Origin: Piromyces finnis
Taxonomy: Eukaryota > Neocallimastigomycota > Neocallimastigomycetes > Neocallimastigales > Neocallimastigaceae
Assembly: GCA_002104945.1 (NCBI GenBank)
Contig: MCFH01000024.1
Span: forward strand, 372,001 to 436,000
DNA: 64,000 nt
Direction of reading: 5' to 3'
Below, piece by piece: positions 54,467 through 64,000 of the stretch. Below the pieces are notes generated by a model. That model did no database searches, was not told where the DNA came from, and saw only the letters and a program-made list of their open reading frames with translations. Within the stretch, counting starts at the first letter, position 1, and each line of letters opens with the position of its first letter. Made by a program: the position numbers and the translations under genes.

Positions 54467-55676
54467 TTAATTATTTGAATAATTAATAAAGGCAATCCTC
54501 ATTAGTTTAATAAAATCATACAAATTTCGAGTATCATTAAGATTATCTAGTAGATTGTTTATTTCAGGTATTTTTGGTTGACATTCTAAAACTAGATTAT
54601 TATTAAATAAATAAAATTATTAATATAATTTCAATAATTATAATAAATTTTGTAAATCTAAATTTTTTCTTACTTTTATAGTTTTTATTTGATACATCAA
54701 TGACAAAGTAATACTTTTTTGAATTCAACTCTTTATTAATATTTGTAAAAGCAAATTCTATAATACCTTCTATATAATTATAAATATTTATTTTATGTAG
54801 ATAGATTATTAAAATAGTTTGTTGTTATAATAATTTTTATTTTTTTTAAAAGCTACCTTTTATTGGTGTCATTTTTAATGCTAAAGTATTTTCATAAAAA
54901 TTTAATTCTGGTTCATTTTTTATCATTTGTTCTTCTTTTTCCATCTTTCTGTATTCCAATTCTAATTATTTTAAAGCAATATTTTATATGATAAGCTAAA
55001 AAAAATCCAAGATATAAAATTTTTTTTGGATAAAAGAATTATATGTACCTTTTCTTTTTTCTTTTAATCTAATTTCTAGTTCCTTTTTCATATTAATTAA
55101 TTCATCACGTCTTGATAATAACTGGAATTTTAATTTCTTTTTTTCTGATAATTGATTAGTTAAATTTTCTGCTTTTTCCCGTTCTTTTTCAAGTGCTATA
55201 AGTGAAAATATTATATAATAATGAATTATTTATATATTTAATATATTATTATTATAGCTCTTTTTCTTTTTTTCTTTTTAATTTTTACTATAACATGAAT
55301 ATGAATATTTAAAAATACCTTTGGAGTATTCTATTCCCTTATTTTCATATATTTTCATTTGATTTAATATTTCGGTTTTTTGTGCTAAGTGTTATAAAAC
55401 ATTATGAATTTAGATATTTCACATTTTAATAAATATTATATATTCATTTCAATATTAATATTAACCTCTATCTTTAAAAGCAGCTTTTAAATGTAATTGT
55501 TTTCCTTCTTCTATTCCAGCTTTTTTTTTCTCAATCCAATTATCAAAATTGTTAAAAAATATTTTTTTTACTTCAGTGTATTCATCATATGGAAATTGTG
55601 GTTTTGGTATATTTAATGCTTCATTGGAAGAATCAATTTCATTACTATTTTCCTCTGAAAATGTATTCAGTGACAT
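54467..55676 (-). CDS. SPC25: Kinetochore protein Spc25 (Ndc80 complex)
   Basis: Six exons: 55676-55466, 55384-55319, 55195-55049, 54961-54857, 54769-54674 and 54591-54467, every junction phase 1, give 249 aa. Residues ~70-160 are a Glu/Lys/Leu-rich coiled coil (ALEKEREKAENLTNQLSEKK and onward). The C-terminal globular RWD-like domain starts at ELNFYENTLALKM and contains EFAFTNINKELN, then YYFVIDVSNKNYK. It ends with the family motif ECQPKIPEINNLLDNLNDTR and a final helix FIKLMRIAFINY. These features are diagnostic of Spc25, which pairs with Spc24 to tie the Ndc80 complex to the inner kinetochore. It is divergent from CLASP, another attachment factor. Six short, same-phase exons in 249 codons is a fragmented gene by this window's standard. 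Confidence 0.93.
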
Positions 55677-56161
55677 ATTAGGTTTATTTTATTATAATTA
55701 AGTAAAATTTAATGATAAAATGAAATGATTTAATATAAAAAAAAAATAAAATAAAAAAATATATATATATTTTTTTTTCCACTATATGAAAATGAAAATA
55801 ATTCATGCCCATATTGGGCCATTGTTATGAAATAATTCTTGGAACGAAAAGGACTTAATAAAATTAATTTTTTAATTGAAATAATATATGTACAATATAA
55901 TTGATTATTAATTTCTCAATATATTATAGGATTCAATGATATATATATTTTTTTAATTATTATTTAATATTATCAATAGAGTTAAAGGACTATTTTTTTT
56001 TTTTAAATATTATTTTTTTTATAATAGATTTAATAGTTGTTAATACGAGAATCAAATAAAGAAAATAAATTAGAACTATTAAACTTTTTTTCTTTTTTGT
56101 TTATATTTTTTATATATTTTTTATTTACCATAATATATGTTTTATAAGTAATGTATTTACC
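55677..56161. promoter_or_regulatory. Divergent promoter region of SPC25 and CLASP
   Basis: 485 bp between two start codons pointing away from each other. The two genes act in the same process, so a shared cell-cycle promoter is plausible. A GC-richer patch GCCCATATTGGGCC at 55806-55819 contains the dyad CCCATATTGGG, an MCM1/SRF CArG-like shape (CC-A/T6-GG) with one irregular base. No other site was recognised. Confidence 0.35.
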
Positions 56162-63351
<7,190 letters not shown>

Positions 63352-64000
63352 AATAGTTAAATCTATAGATCTTCAAAATATTTAATTTGTAAAATATAAA
63401 CTTTAATATATATTTCAAATTTTCATTGTATTTATTATATTCATTATAATTTACAATTATTTTTAAAAATACTATCTATCATTTCAAATATAGTTATTTA
63501 AATCTATTATTAAATTAATTATTTATACCAAAATTAAAAATTATATCAATAAATAAAAGTAAAATATTATTTAGGAAAAATTTTAAAAAATTTTTTGTAT
63601 TCCAATATCTTGATAAACCTTATTAATTATAATATATTCATTTAATTTAATTATTAATTTAATTTATATTAAAAAAAGTTGATTATTTTCCCTTTTTTCC
63701 ATTAAAAAAATTTTTTTTAATTTAAAATAAAATGGATACAAATTATTATTTTGATTTGTTTAATGAAAAAATATTATTACTATAATATATGTATATTACT
63801 AACTCTTAAAAAAAAAAAAAAAAAAAAAGGAAAAAAACATAATGACATATAAATGAGTAAGAAAAAATTAACAATACCATTATTCATAATATAGAAATAT
63901 ATATTATTTATATCTTAATTTCTAATTAAATCAATATATATATTTTAATATCAACAACTAAAGTACAACTACTAATATTATTAGATTTTACACAAGGATT
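63352..64000. other. Intergenic to window end, no gene seen
   Basis: A/T-rich sequence after the CLASP stop codon, with no open frame of interest up to the right edge. Confidence 0.6.

Overview
The window is nuclear DNA from an extremely A+T-rich eukaryote, most likely an early-diverging fungus and probably an anaerobic gut fungus (Neocallimastigomycota). The evidence is the composition (long A/T runs, AAT and TAAA microsatellites, poly-Asn coding), short introns with GTAAGT/GTAAAT donors and TAG acceptors, long gene-free spacers, and a gene set that looks fungal: a CAAX-ending G-gamma subunit, a UPF0658-type Golgi membrane protein, Spc25 and a CLASP. The fungal assignment is an inference; a dictyostelid or another AT-rich protist is the main alternative.

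Layout. 1-7 kb: a truncated multi-membrane protein resembling fungal 7TM/RGS proteins (minus), a cyclin (plus) and a COP9 signalosome subunit 8 (minus). 7-25 kb is gene-poor. It holds one G-protein gamma subunit, two paralogous ~63-aa proteins of unknown function, a perfect 76-bp palindrome and a SINE-like retroelement with a 13-bp target-site duplication. 25-27 kb: ZPR1. 28-48 kb: five separate voltage-gated-type potassium channel genes (A minus, B plus, C plus, D minus, E plus), spliced here from 4-5 exons each. 49.5-53.2 kb: TIM23 and a UPF0658-type membrane protein, convergent. 54.4-63.4 kb: Spc25 and CLASP, divergent from a 485-bp spacer.

How the genes relate. The channel block is a local expansion. 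All five keep a K+ selectivity filter and a C-terminal C-x-x-E-hydrophobic motif, and they share intron positions, yet their voltage sensors are partly degraded. Spc25 (Ndc80 complex) and CLASP (microtubule plus-end/kinetochore) both serve chromosome-microtubule attachment. The 7TM/RGS-like protein and G-gamma both point to heterotrimeric G-protein signalling. The rest are housekeeping genes.

Exon models were built by hand from ORFs, GT/AG sites and reading-phase arithmetic. Every multi-exon model whose whole length lies in the window keeps phase to its stop codon. Family names are from recognised motifs; no database search was run.
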